From assembly GCF_002341865.1 (NCBI RefSeq), contig NZ_DDOV01000116.1, positions 27,686 to 52,720 of the forward strand: DNA of 25,035 nucleotides, in the 5' to 3' direction. This DNA comes from Clostridium sp. UBA2485. Its GTDB lineage: Bacteria > Bacillota > Clostridia > Clostridiales > Clostridiaceae. This document shows positions 1 to 8,147 of the stretch, piece by piece. A program made the position numbers and the translations under genes. The first letter of the stretch is position 1. Each line of letters starts with the position of its first letter. The notes under the pieces are model-generated. The model made no database searches and was not told the origin of the DNA. It saw nothing but the letters and a program-made list of their open reading frames with translations.

Positions 1-80
1 ACAGTATCAATAATCTTCTCTATTTTTTCTTTATCTCTTCCTTCACTGAAATTAGGAATACACTCAATAATTCTTGCCAT
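1..80 (-). CDS. ftcD: Glutamate formimidoyltransferase, N-terminal fragment (runs off the window)
   Basis: Only the first 26 codons are present. The minus strand reads MARIIECIPNFSEGR followed by a lysine/glutamate-rich helix, which is the conserved N-terminus of glutamate formimidoyltransferase (family consensus close to M-A-[KR]-[IL]-[IV]-E-C-[VI]-P-N-F-S-E-G-R). The enzyme moves the formimino group from formiminoglutamate to tetrahydrofolate, a late step of histidine breakdown. A GGAGGGAG ribosome binding site lies 6-10 nt before the ATG at 80. The gene starts 33 bp after the hutH stop codon with no terminator between, so the two are probably cotranscribed. Identification rests on a short but very characteristic stretch; the rest of the gene lies outside the window. 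Confidence 0.85.
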   Translation of the reverse strand, partial: MARIIECIPNFSEGRDKEKIEKIIDT

Positions 81-113
81 AAAAATCTCCCTCCCTATGT
101 AATAAATAATATT

Positions 114-1637
114 TTAATAATTTATTTTTACTACTTTTTCAACCTTGTCTAATATTGTATTATCAACAATAATCTCTAAAACTTTGTCTAATTCTTTATA
201 CATAACAACATCTTTATCAATAAAATCTGTAACTTCCCTAACTGCCTTATAACATTCTTTAGTTCCTTTACCTAAAGTAAAGCCTTCCCTAAAGTCTATT
301 GCTTGACAAGCAGCTAAAACCTCTGTTGCTAAAACTCTTTGAGTATTTTTTATTATATCTCTTGCTTTTCTTGCAGCTATAGTTCCCATACTTACATGAT
401 CTTCTTGATTCGCTGAAGAAGGTATAGAATCTACACTGGCTGGATGAGCTAATATTTTATTTTCTGAAACTAGTGCTGCTGCCGCATATTGTGTAATCAT
501 AAATCCTGAATTTAATCCACCATGCTTAACTAAAAATGGTGGTAAATCATTTAGTTGATAGTTTATTAATCTCTCAAGTCTTCTTTCTGATATATTAGCC
601 ATTTCAGCTACAGCAATTCCTAAAAAGTCACAACTTAAAGCAAGAGGCTGCCCATGGAAATTTCCTCCTGATATTACATCTCCTTCTTCTGTAACAATTG
701 GATTATCTGTAACAGAATTAATTTCTGTTTCTATTACATTCTGTATATATCTTATAGCATCTTTACTTGCTCCATGTACTTGAGGTACACATCTTAAAGT
801 ATAAGCATCTTGTACTCTTATTTCTCCTTGATTTGTTACTAACGTGCTGTCTTCAACTAAATTTAATATGTTTTCTGCAGTAATAATTTGTCCTTGATGA
901 TTTCTTATTAAGTGAGTTCTTTTATCGTAGGCATCTTTAATTCCTCTTAGTGCTTCTAATGTCATAGCTGCTGCTACGTCACTTAGTTTCATTAGATTTA
1001 TTGCATCATAAATTCCAATAGAAGCTATAGAGTTCATAACCTGAGTTCCATTTATAAGTGCTAATCCTTCTTTTGTTGTAAGCTCAATAACTTCAATATT
1101 GGCTTTTTTCATAGCTTCCTTACCTGATAGTATTTCTCCATCATACTCAGCTTCTCCTTCACCAAGCATAGGAAGTACCATATGAGAAAGCGGTGCTAAA
1201 TCTCCTGACGCTCCTAAGGAACCCTTTTCTGGAATAGAAGGATGTACCTTTTTATTTAGCATATCTATTAATGTTTGTAATGTAGATAGTCTAATCCCTG
1301 AGTATCCTTTTGAAAGTGCATTAGCCCTTAAAAGCATAATTGCCCTAACATATTGTGTTTCAAGTTTATCTCCAAAACCACAAGCATGAGAAATTATTAA
1401 GTTTCTTTGTAATTCTTTGCAATCTTCACCTGAAATTGTAACATCAGAAAATTTTCCAAAACCTGTAGTTATTCCATATATAACCTTATCATCTTCTACA
1501 ATTTTATCAACTATGTTTCTTGATTTGTTAACTCTTACTTTTGCTTCTTCGCTAAGCTCTACTAGATGATTATTTCTAGCTACATCTACTATTTGTTGAA
1601 GTGTTAAACTATTTCCATCTATAATAACCTTGTTCAT
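114..1637 (-). CDS. hutH: Histidine ammonia-lyase (histidase)
   Basis: A cytoplasmic enzyme that deaminates L-histidine to trans-urocanate and ammonia, the first step of histidine use. Its 507 residues are the normal family length. Residues 143-145 (Ala-Ser-Gly, in GSLGASGDLAPLSH) form the self-cyclising MIO cofactor. Tyr54 in the YGITTGFG segment and His84 in SHACG match known active-site residues of bacterial histidases. A SVTDNP segment and an FHGQP segment, both conserved in the family, follow. The start is the ATG at 1637, about 7 nt after AGGGGGC. ftcD follows after 33 bp, consistent with a hut operon ending in the formimidoyltransferase branch. No urocanase or imidazolonepropionase is in view; they may lie beyond the left edge. 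The A/T-rich leader contains two palindromes (see separate entries). Confidence 0.97.
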   Translation of the reverse strand: MNKVIIDGNSLTLQQIVDVARNNHLVELSEEAKVRVNKSRNIVDKIVEDDKVIYGITTGFGKFSDVTISGEDCKELQRNLIISHACGFGDKLETQYVRAIMLLRANALSKGYSGIRLSTLQTLIDMLNKKVHPSIPEKGSLGASGDLAPLSHMVLPMLGEGEAEYDGEILSGKEAMKKANIEVIELTTKEGLALINGTQVMNSIASIGIYDAINLMKLSDVAAAMTLEALRGIKDAYDKRTHLIRNHQGQIITAENILNLVEDSTLVTNQGEIRVQDAYTLRCVPQVHGASKDAIRYIQNVIETEINSVTDNPIVTEEGDVISGGNFHGQPLALSCDFLGIAVAEMANISERRLERLINYQLNDLPPFLVKHGGLNSGFMITQYAAAALVSENKILAHPASVDSIPSSANQEDHVSMGTIAARKARDIIKNTQRVLATEVLAACQAIDFREGFTLGKGTKECYKAVREVTDFIDKDVVMYKELDKVLEIIVDNTILDKVEKVVKINY

Positions 1638-1658
1638 ATATTTGCCCCCTTTTTTATA

Positions 1659-1682
1659 AATAATAATAATATTATTATTATT
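1659..1682. promoter_or_regulatory. 24-bp perfect A/T palindrome in the hutH leader
   Basis: The segment reads AATAATAATAAT then ATTATTATTATT, a perfect dyad made of AAT/ATT triplets. Its near end is about 21 nt before the hutH ATG, just upstream of the ribosome binding site. It could be a hairpin in the mRNA leader or a protein-binding site, or merely a short triplet repeat prone to slippage. No T-run follows, so it is not a terminator. The dyad is seen; the role is unknown. Confidence 0.35.
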
Positions 1683-1729
1683 ACATATAATTCTTTATAA
1701 TATTGATTTAACCTTTAAATAAATGAAAT

Positions 1730-1750
1730 AAAAATATTCTGAATATTTTT
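1730..1750. promoter_or_regulatory. 21-bp palindrome upstream of hutH, possible operator
   Basis: Two 10-bp arms, AAAAATATTC and GAATATTTTT, flank one central T, about 93-113 bp upstream of the hutH start. The form (short perfect dyad, odd spacing of one) fits a dimeric regulator site. No regulator gene is adjacent, so this is only a candidate. Confidence 0.3.
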
Positions 1751-1785
1751 AATATATTATTGCTTTACCACGACAAAGTAATAAA

Positions 1786-1804
1786 ACTGTGACAAAATCA
1801 CAGT
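1786..1804 (-). terminator. Rho-independent terminator after the first EamA transporter
   Basis: Arms ACTGTGA and TCACAGT (7 bp) enclose a 5-nt loop. On the minus strand they are followed by TTTATTACTTTG. It lies about 86 bp after the stop of the transporter at 1891-2751 and before the hutH leader, so it probably separates the two. The stem is short for a strong terminator. Confidence 0.5.
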
Positions 1805-1890
1805 AAATAAAAATAAAGAGTTATAGTAAAAATTTTATTCTTAATACCTTAGTAGTTTTTAAATAAATTTTACACTTAATTTAGCCTTTC

Positions 1891-2751
1891 TCATTCTCTA
1901 GCTAATATAACCATAGATATTATTATAAGAAAGCTTCCTAGCATAGTTTTAAAAGCTAGCGCTTCACCTAATATTAATGCACCTAATATTAAACTAACAA
2001 TAGGTTCTAAAGTACCAAATATAGCTGCACTAGAAGGACCAATTATTTTAACGCCCTGCAAAAATGCCATCAATGCAACCACTGTAGATATAAATGCAAT
2101 CATAACTATAGCAATTAATCCATAAACTTTTATATGAAAATTTAAATTATTAGTGATTAATCCTATTACGAAAGTAGCTAAAGCTGATGATAATGACACA
2201 TAAAAACTCATAACGTAACTATCTATTGATTTTATATAATTATTAGATACTCCTAATACATACCATGAATAGCATAATGAAGCTGATAAGGATAATATAA
2301 CTCCTGTTGTACTAAAACTAGCACTACCTAAATCTATCATTATAAATATTCCTATTATACATAAGGATAAGCACATTATCTTCTTTGCATTAATTCTTTC
2401 TTTATATATTATTGAAGATAAAACTGTTACTATGGCAGGATAAATATATAAAGTCATTGTTGCTACTCCTACTGACATATAATTGTATGCCATAAAAAGC
2501 AATGCTGACATCATTGCATATCCAACGGTCCCTAGAGCAAATATAAAAATAAGTTGACTTTTTTTAAGCCTTATAGATATCTTTTTAAATCTTAAGTAAA
2601 GAAATAATATTATAGCTGCAAAAGAAAACCTTAAAAATAAGGTAGTTTGGGTATTTGCCCCTCCACTATAAGCCACTTTAGCTAATATTGGCATAATTCC
2701 AAAGAAAGTAGCTGCCATTACTACGTATAAAACACCATAATTTTTTTTCAT
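1891..2751 (-). CDS. EamA/DMT-superfamily transporter (copy 1)
   Basis: A 286-residue polytopic membrane protein with about ten hydrophobic helices in two related halves, the usual layout of the EamA family of drug/metabolite exporters. Substrate cannot be told from sequence. It opens with a conserved IMPILAKVAYSGGAN segment after helix 1 and has FLQGVKIIGPS and a GTLEPIVSL-type motif in the second half. I place the start at ATG 2751, about 8 nt after GGGGG; a GTG 21 nt further upstream is in frame but would lie before that ribosome binding site. The next gene upstream (3027-3887) is a close paralogue of identical length, so the pair arose by tandem duplication. A terminator lies between them, so each copy seems to be transcribed alone. 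Confidence 0.9.
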   Translation of the reverse strand: MKKNYGVLYVVMAATFFGIMPILAKVAYSGGANTQTTLFLRFSFAAIILFLYLRFKKISIRLKKSQLIFIFALGTVGYAMMSALLFMAYNYMSVGVATMTLYIYPAIVTVLSSIIYKERINAKKIMCLSLCIIGIFIMIDLGSASFSTTGVILSLSASLCYSWYVLGVSNNYIKSIDSYVMSFYVSLSSALATFVIGLITNNLNFHIKVYGLIAIVMIAFISTVVALMAFLQGVKIIGPSSAAIFGTLEPIVSLILGALILGEALAFKTMLGSFLIIISMVILARE

Positions 2752-2966
2752 TTTATTACCCCCATTAAGCACTTTAGTTACAACAAATTATGTAAAGCAA
2801 TATATGATTAAAATCTGTCTTTACTCAATGAGAAATCTCAAATAATAACATGATATTTTATTATAAATTTTTCTATTATAGTTTATGATTATATAACTCC
2901 CCCCTTTAATGCTATTATATTTAAATATTTATTCTTTGTAAACATTTTTGTTTAATATATAAATAA

Positions 2967-3010
2967 AATAACTCACTATATTTTAAAATATTAAAATATA
3001 GTGAGTTATT
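2967..3010 (-). terminator. Strong stem-loop terminator after the second EamA transporter
   Basis: A perfect 20-bp stem (2967-2986 with 2991-3010) encloses an AATA loop; the arms contain AACTCACTATA and TATAGTGAGTT. It begins 17 bp after the stop at 3027. On the minus strand it runs into TTATTTTATTTATAT, typical of an intrinsic terminator. The plus strand also follows with T-rich sequence, so it might act both ways. Confidence 0.8.
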
Positions 3011-3026
3011 ATTCATTTTATTTAAA

Positions 3027-3887
3027 TTATTCCTTTGCTAATATAATCATAGATATAATTATCAGTATGCTTCCTAATATGGTTTTAAATTGTACTCCTT
3101 CTCCTAATATCAGTATTCCTAATACTAAAGTAACAATAGGTTCTAATGTTCCAAATATAGAGGCATTAGAAGGTCCGATAATTTTAACTCCCTGTAAAAA
3201 TGCCATAAGTGCTATAACTGTAGATATAAAGGCTAATAACAGTATTGCTACTAAACTATAGAACTTTATATTTAAATTAATAGTTTGAGTTGGTAATCCT
3301 ATAGCTAATATACTTATAGCAGATACTAGTGATATGTAAAAAGTAATAACATAGTTATTTGTTGATTTGATATATTTATGTGATGCTCCTAATACATAAA
3401 AAGAATATCCTATAGCCGATATTAAAGCTAGTAAAATTCCTTTTACATCATAGGTAGCTACTCCTAAATCTACCATTATAAATATTCCTAAAATACAAAG
3501 TATAAGACAGAGTATTTTTTTTAAACTTAATTTCTCTCCATAAAATACAAAAGATAAAAAAGTAACTATTGCTGGATAACTATGTATTATCATTGTAGCC
3601 ATACCTACAGATATATAATTATAAGATAAAAATAACATCATTGATGTTAAAGAATACCCAGCTACCCCTAAAAATATTAAAAGTGCATATTGTTTTTTTT
3701 CAAGCTTTAAAGATATATTTTTGCTTTTTATATAATAAAATAACATTAAAGTTGCAAAGGAAAACCTTAGAAATAACGTTGTTTGTACATTTGCTCCTCC
3801 GCTATAAGCTAATTTAGCAAGTATAGGCATTATTCCAAAAGCTATTGCTGATAATACAATATACAGTATGCCATGTATCTTTTTCAT
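3027..3887 (-). CDS. EamA/DMT-superfamily transporter (copy 2)
   Basis: A 286-residue membrane protein with about ten helices and the two-repeat EamA architecture; substrate unknown. It matches copy 1 along its length, including the N-terminal IMPILAKLAYSGGAN and TTLFLRFSFA segments, YPAIVT in the first half and FLQGVKIIGPS plus FGTLEPIVTL near the end. The start is ATG 3887 with AGGAGGAG 4-5 nt upstream. The leader holds a long inverted repeat (3911-3945) that copy 1 lacks, so the two paralogues may be controlled differently. A strong terminator follows at 2967-3010. Family assignment is secure; function is not. Confidence 0.9.
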   Translation of the reverse strand: MKKIHGILYIVLSAIAFGIMPILAKLAYSGGANVQTTLFLRFSFATLMLFYYIKSKNISLKLEKKQYALLIFLGVAGYSLTSMMLFLSYNYISVGMATMIIHSYPAIVTFLSFVFYGEKLSLKKILCLILCILGIFIMVDLGVATYDVKGILLALISAIGYSFYVLGASHKYIKSTNNYVITFYISLVSAISILAIGLPTQTINLNIKFYSLVAILLLAFISTVIALMAFLQGVKIIGPSNASIFGTLEPIVTLVLGILILGEGVQFKTILGSILIIISMIILAKE

Positions 3888-3910
3888 ATTCTCCTCCTTA
3901 GTTTTATCAT

Positions 3911-3945
3911 CATATATCTTAAATAACGTATTTATAAGATATATG
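3911..3945. promoter_or_regulatory. Inverted repeat in the leader of the second EamA gene
   Basis: Perfect 11-bp arms CATATATCTTA and TAAGATATATG are separated by 13 nt. The near arm ends about 24 nt before the start codon at 3887, just outside the ribosome binding site. No T-run follows on the minus strand, so it is a better candidate for an operator or a translation-controlling hairpin than for an attenuator. Its A/T content allows a chance origin. Confidence 0.4.
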
Positions 3946-4106
3946 AAAATTTATTATATAAATAATTCATTAAATTTAAAAATATATGAATAATTAAATA
4001 CAACAATATTTATTATATTATTAAAATCCAGTATTTTAAATACCTTTACAATTTTATCTTTTACAAAATAAAGTTATCGTAAAAAATTATTGTGTACTTA
4101 AAAAAG

Positions 4107-4150
4107 AAATCCATTTAAAACTTCCTCTATAAAGTAGAAGTTTATGGATT
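4107..4150 (-). terminator. Second stem-loop with T-run downstream of the peptide-binding gene
   Basis: Arms at 4108-4124 and 4137-4150 pair as AATCCAT plus AAACTTC with GAAGTTT plus ATGGATT, with a 3-nt bulge and a 12-nt loop. On the minus strand it is followed by TCTTTTTTAAG, so it looks like a terminator. It sits about 90 bp beyond the terminator at 4240-4261. It may be a backup, or the end of a separate short transcript. The rest of 3946-4106 is A/T-rich and shows no gene. Confidence 0.5.
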
Positions 4151-4239
4151 ATTTATTGCTAATAATCAACTCTCAATTGTATAGTGATTTTAAAATTACC
4201 TCTCTATAGTAAGCAGTAAGCATATTTTTAAATTAAAAT

Positions 4240-4261
4240 AAGCGCAGTACAAACTGCGCTT
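4240..4261 (-). terminator. Terminator of the peptide-binding protein gene
   Basis: Arms AAGCGCAGT and ACTGCGCTT (9 bp, unusually GC-rich for this window) enclose a 4-nt loop. On the minus strand TATTTTAATTT follows. It begins 13 bp after the stop codon at 4274, the expected place. Confidence 0.8.
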
Positions 4262-4273
4262 TGTTATTAATAA

Positions 4274-5983
4274 CTATTTTTCTCTTCCATCTGTATATAT
4301 TTTTTTCAAATCTAGTGAACCAAAGGTTGGCGACATATAATTTTTAACATACTTACGTACATAAGTATTTTTAAATCTCCAAACTGTTGGACTTATAACT
4401 GCATCATCATATATAAAGATTTTTTCTGCTTCATTAAATAATTTAATTCTCTCCTCATTATCCATACTTTTTCCTGCTTTTTTTACTATATTATCAAATT
4501 TCTCATTTTCCCATCCTGTTGGAACAGTGGTAGCCATTGACATCCACATATCAAAATAAGTCATAGGATCATTATAGTCTGCAAAAACTGCTTGAGAAGC
4601 TAGCTGATAATCCATTTCACCTGTTCTTTTTTGAAATATTGGCCATTCAACAAAATCACACTCTATCTTTACTCCTAATGTTGACTGAAAATTTTGTTGG
4701 CTAAACTCTGCAAACTCTTTGTCCTTAGAACTTGTTCCTGATTGAAGTAATTTTATTGTATGCTTAGATGGATCAGGGTTCAATCCTTCTTCTTTTAGAC
4801 CTTCTATTAATAACTTTTTAGCATCTAGATTTTCCTTCTTAAGTTCATCCACCGGCTTATAATTTGTTTTTGTTCTAAATTCATCATTTCCAACTTGAAC
4901 TGCTGGCGGTACCCAAGCATAAGAAGGCTCTGCTAAATCCCTATATAAAGCTTTTACAGCTCCTTCTCTATCATCTACCAATAAAAATGCTTTTCTAATC
5001 TTTGCATTTTTAAAATATTTATCCTGTTGATTAAAAAATGTATAGCACACAGAAGTATCATAGCTCTTTTTAACTTCAAATTGTCCAGTAACATCAAACT
5101 TATCTATCCACTCTTTTTTGCTTACTCCCCCCATATCTAAAGACCCGTTAAGTAATTCATTCATTCTAGAATTTTCTTCTTTTATAACTTTCATTTTTAC
5201 TTTTTCAAGTTTAACCACATCTGAATCCCAATAAGTAGGATTCTTTTCTAATTCTATTCTATTATTGTGTATCCACTCTTTCATTATAAATGGTCCACAG
5301 AATACCATGCTATCTACTTCTGAGCCATATCTATCTCCATGCTTTTCGATTATGTCTTTTCTTTGTGGCTCCATAATTTTTGAATAAGTCAAATTTAAAA
5401 AATGTGCACATGGATCTTCAAGTTTTATTTCTAAAGTATGTTCATCTATTGCTTTTACTCCGACATCCTCTGCTTTTGCCTTACCTCCATTATAAGCTTC
5501 TGCATTCTTTATTGGATATAGCAAGTATCCACACGGCGATGCTGTATCCGCTGCTAATGTTCTTAATATACCATATACAAATTGATCAGCAGTAACATCT
5601 ACTCCATCACTCCATTTCATTTCTCTTAGTTTAAAGGTCCAAGTTAAACCATCATCAGATAATGACCATTCTGTAGCTGCACCAGGATTTATAACCTCTT
5701 TATCATTTCCATCAATCTCTAATCTAGTTAATGCTTCCATTATATTTACGTGCACTTGCGAAGAATAAATATCATAAACTTTTGCTGGATCTAATGTTTT
5801 TGGTTCAGCTCCTAATAAAAAGTTTAAGTACTGTTCCTTATCCATTTTTATTTCTTCTTTACTTGTTAATGATTCCCCATCTTTTTTTTCCTTATCAGCA
5901 CTTTTATTGCTACAAGCAGAAAAAAACATTGAAGATACCATTGTTGTAAATAAAATTGTTGATAATAACCTCTTATTTTTCAT
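4274..5983 (-). CDS. Peptide ABC transporter substrate-binding lipoprotein (OppA family)
   Basis: A 569-residue extracellular binding protein of the SBP_bac_5 family, which captures oligopeptides (sometimes other solutes) for an ABC importer. The N-terminus is a lipoprotein signal: Lys/Arg-rich start, hydrophobic core, then FSAC with the lipidated Cys at residue 24, followed by a charged linker. The mature part has the family signature around AEPKTLDPAKVYD and the DGLTWTFKLREMKWSDG block. I start at ATG 5983, 8 nt after GGGGGA; an upstream in-frame codon would add 20 residues that do not fit a signal peptide. No permease or ATPase gene is adjacent, so it is an orphan that must work with a transporter elsewhere. 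It is a single-gene unit closed by the terminator at 4240-4261. Confidence 0.93.
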   Translation of the reverse strand: MKNKRLLSTILFTTMVSSMFFSACSNKSADKEKKDGESLTSKEEIKMDKEQYLNFLLGAEPKTLDPAKVYDIYSSQVHVNIMEALTRLEIDGNDKEVINPGAATEWSLSDDGLTWTFKLREMKWSDGVDVTADQFVYGILRTLAADTASPCGYLLYPIKNAEAYNGGKAKAEDVGVKAIDEHTLEIKLEDPCAHFLNLTYSKIMEPQRKDIIEKHGDRYGSEVDSMVFCGPFIMKEWIHNNRIELEKNPTYWDSDVVKLEKVKMKVIKEENSRMNELLNGSLDMGGVSKKEWIDKFDVTGQFEVKKSYDTSVCYTFFNQQDKYFKNAKIRKAFLLVDDREGAVKALYRDLAEPSYAWVPPAVQVGNDEFRTKTNYKPVDELKKENLDAKKLLIEGLKEEGLNPDPSKHTIKLLQSGTSSKDKEFAEFSQQNFQSTLGVKIECDFVEWPIFQKRTGEMDYQLASQAVFADYNDPMTYFDMWMSMATTVPTGWENEKFDNIVKKAGKSMDNEERIKLFNEAEKIFIYDDAVISPTVWRFKNTYVRKYVKNYMSPTFGSLDLKKIYTDGREK

Positions 5984-6025
5984 AATATATCCCCCTATGA
6001 TAAAAATAAAATTTAAATAAATTTC

Positions 6026-6047
6026 ATCAACGGAATTTTCCATTGAT
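6026..6047. promoter_or_regulatory. Palindrome in the leader of the peptide-binding gene
   Basis: Arms ATCAACGGA and TCCATTGAT flank ATTT. Read on the minus strand, the only non-Watson-Crick pair is a T-G wobble. It lies 43-64 nt before the ATG at 5983. It could be an operator or an mRNA hairpin; nothing in the sequence decides. Confidence 0.35.
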
Positions 6048-6593
6048 AATAAAATTATTCAACAAAATCCTTAACCATCTAAAATAGTTAGTTAAAATTT
6101 TTAGGTTGTTTTCTGTCATACGAAAAGTTAGGTTATAGAAATAGTAGTACTATGCTAGATTCCGGCAATTCAGTATAAGATAAAGTACATAAGAATACTA
6201 AGATGAAATAAATTAATATGTATAATTTGTATTTTAAGTTTATTTATGAACACAATTATTAAATTTTTTAACCTATACTTAAATATTTATTTCTTACATT
6301 TTTTAAATATAGTGAATATTTTATTAAATATTTTTAATTTTTCTAATTTTCTATACATTTATATCTATATGATATATTACCATAATTTTAAAGTCAATAT
6401 TTTAACAAATATAAAATTCCGCATTTTTAGCTATTTTCTTGCCAGTATTTTTAAAGTTAATTATATATTTAATAAAACTTATTATTATATAACAAAATTT
6501 CTAGTATTAATTGTGTTTTTTAATATATTTATCATAATTTTATATATTTAAATAAACTTCGATAAATTAAAATATATTCTTTTGTAAAAAAAT
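6048..6593. other. Long A/T-rich intergenic region without a convincing gene
   Basis: About 550 bp between the peptide-binding gene leader and the terminators of the next unit. It must contain the promoter of the peptide-binding gene; a weak candidate -10, TATACT on the minus strand, is near 6173-6178 but has no good -35. A 101-codon plus-strand reading frame at 6246-6551 has no ribosome binding site and a composition (Ile, Phe, Tyr, Asn, Leu) that random A/T-rich DNA would give, so I do not call it a gene. I see no RNA gene or repeat. Confidence 0.5.
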
Positions 6594-6624
6594 AAAAACA
6601 TACTTAAAAATTAAGTATGTTTTT
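6594..6624. terminator. Bidirectional-looking stem-loop with T-runs on both strands
   Basis: Perfect 14-bp arms AAAAACATACTTAA and TTAAGTATGTTTTT enclose AAA. The plus strand continues TTAG after its T-run; the minus strand continues ATTTTTTTAC. It lies just beyond the terminator at 6641-6671, so on the minus strand it would be a second stop for the polymerase/binding-protein unit. On the plus strand no convincing gene precedes it. Confidence 0.6.
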
Positions 6625-6640
6625 TAGAATTACTATAATT

Positions 6641-6671
6641 AAAAAATGCATAGATACTTAGTATCCATGCA
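6641..6671 (-). terminator. Terminator of the solute-binding/Wzy-like two-gene unit
   Basis: On the minus strand TGCATGGATAC pairs with GTATCTATGCA (11 bp, one G-U) around a TAA loop and is followed directly by six T. It starts 28 bp after the stop codon at 6699. This is a textbook intrinsic terminator. Confidence 0.85.
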
Positions 6672-6698
6672 CCTCAATAAATAACTTTATTAATATCA

Positions 6699-8135
6699 TT
6701 ATTTTTTTGTATTTAACTTGTTAGTATTTCGTTCATCCTTCTTTGAATTTAATATAGTCATTCCAAACAATAACCATAATATTAATGTAGGAGTTATAAC
6801 TCCTTTATGATCAAATTCTCCTCCAGTAAGTACTGATATAATTATAAATACAATTATAGCAGCAAAAATCCCTCTATTATGCTCATAATCTTTTAGCGCA
6901 GCAGATAATCTATTTACAATTATGACTATAAATAAAATCATAACTATTATCCCATATTCCACCCCTATTTGAAGTAATAAGTTATGGGCATGTTCTAATG
7001 AGTAATCTGCTACTTGAAGGTTTGCTCTCATCAAATCAGGCATATTAAGATATCCCTTTTCCGCATATTTTAAGTACATATCACCATAACTTCCTCCGCC
7101 AATACCAAAGGGATGTGCTATCATCATTACAAAAGAAGTAAAGTAAGCTTGAATTCTTGCCATATTTGACTGACTCATAAAGAAACTTGTTGTTGCATAA
7201 CCTCTAGTTAATATCTTAGACATTACAGGCTTAAAAGCTATAGGTATTGCTAATAACTCTAATAAAGCTACATATTTATATTTTTTACTTATAAATATAA
7301 TTCCAACGGATATTAAATAGCAAAGCCATGCTCCTCTTGAATAAGTCATATAAGTAGCTAAAGAAAATAAGCCAAAAGATATAAATAAAAATATTTTTTC
7401 CTTTATATTATTTTTCTTATACAAAATCATTTCAAAAAGAAGTGGTAATATGAGTATTAACACAGCAGAAAAAATATTAACATTATGATATCCAAAGGTT
7501 AAATATAATCTATGATACTTAACTTGAGAAAAGGATACTCCTCTCATTTGTGCTATGCCATATAAACAACTAAAATCTAGTCCTGCTATCAATGCATAAT
7601 AAACATAATACTTATCACTCTTTGAAAGATTAGCAAGTACCACAAGTATAAAAGCAATAGGTATTATAATACTTATATAAACATTAGCAGCACTATTTAA
7701 TACATTATGAGAAAATATGCTACTATTTACCGCCAGTATTAAAAAAATTATTGTATATATTATAAATTTAAAATTTAAACTTCCTTTATTCTGTAATAAT
7801 CGTAAGATAGTATTTTTTATCTCTTTAAAGCTAACAACAAAAGCTATAGAAATATAAATGGTTTCAAAGGTTATTTTAAATATAAATAAGTTAAAATAAC
7901 AAAATTTACGAGCAATTACTAGGATTGGAAAAGATAAAATAAATAGTAGAATAGATAATCTTTTATCTTTAAATAGCAATAGTATTTCTAGCACAAGAAA
8001 AAATGCTGACCCTACAAACATGACAGCGTCCTTTTTTCCATATTGCATCATTATAGGAAGGGCTAGAACTATCGATAAAGCAAGTGAAATTAACCCTAAT
8101 TTATAATATTTATTTATTAACTTCTTAATGTCCAT
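6699..8135 (-). CDS. O-antigen ligase/polymerase-like membrane protein (Wzy_C family), copy 1
   Basis: A 478-residue protein with about twelve transmembrane helices. Members of this family join lipid-linked sugar repeats to each other (Wzy) or to an acceptor (WaaL, or teichuronic-type ligases) on the outer face of the membrane. The TYSRGAW segment at about 264-270, the HPFGIGGGSYG loop at 341-351 and the HAHNLLLQIG segment at 382-391 are the typical Wzy_C block with its periplasm-facing Arg and His. Start ATG 8135 follows GGAAGGTG. The gene lies 12 bp after a solute-binding-like gene, so the two are surely one transcript, ended at 6641-6671. Whether it is a polymerase or a ligase cannot be told. 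It is separate from the main polysaccharide locus, which has its own Wzy_C protein. Confidence 0.88.
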   Translation of the reverse strand: MDIKKLINKYYKLGLISLALSIVLALPIMMQYGKKDAVMFVGSAFFLVLEILLLFKDKRLSILLFILSFPILVIARKFCYFNLFIFKITFETIYISIAFVVSFKEIKNTILRLLQNKGSLNFKFIIYTIIFLILAVNSSIFSHNVLNSAANVYISIIIPIAFILVVLANLSKSDKYYVYYALIAGLDFSCLYGIAQMRGVSFSQVKYHRLYLTFGYHNVNIFSAVLILILPLLFEMILYKKNNIKEKIFLFISFGLFSLATYMTYSRGAWLCYLISVGIIFISKKYKYVALLELLAIPIAFKPVMSKILTRGYATTSFFMSQSNMARIQAYFTSFVMMIAHPFGIGGGSYGDMYLKYAEKGYLNMPDLMRANLQVADYSLEHAHNLLLQIGVEYGIIVMILFIVIIVNRLSAALKDYEHNRGIFAAIIVFIIISVLTGGEFDHKGVITPTLILWLLFGMTILNSKKDERNTNKLNTKK

Positions 8136-8147
8136 AATTACACCTTC

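Noticed and set aside
2752..2966. Riboswitch in the leader of the first EamA gene
   Set aside because: Only a 5-bp TGAGA/TCTCA hairpin and A/T-rich sequence are visible; no known riboswitch core motif could be matched.
6246..6551. 101-codon plus-strand reading frame, hydrophobic, ahead of a hairpin with T-run
   Set aside because: No ribosome binding site before its ATG, amino acid mix expected from random A/T-rich DNA, and all real genes here are on the other strand.
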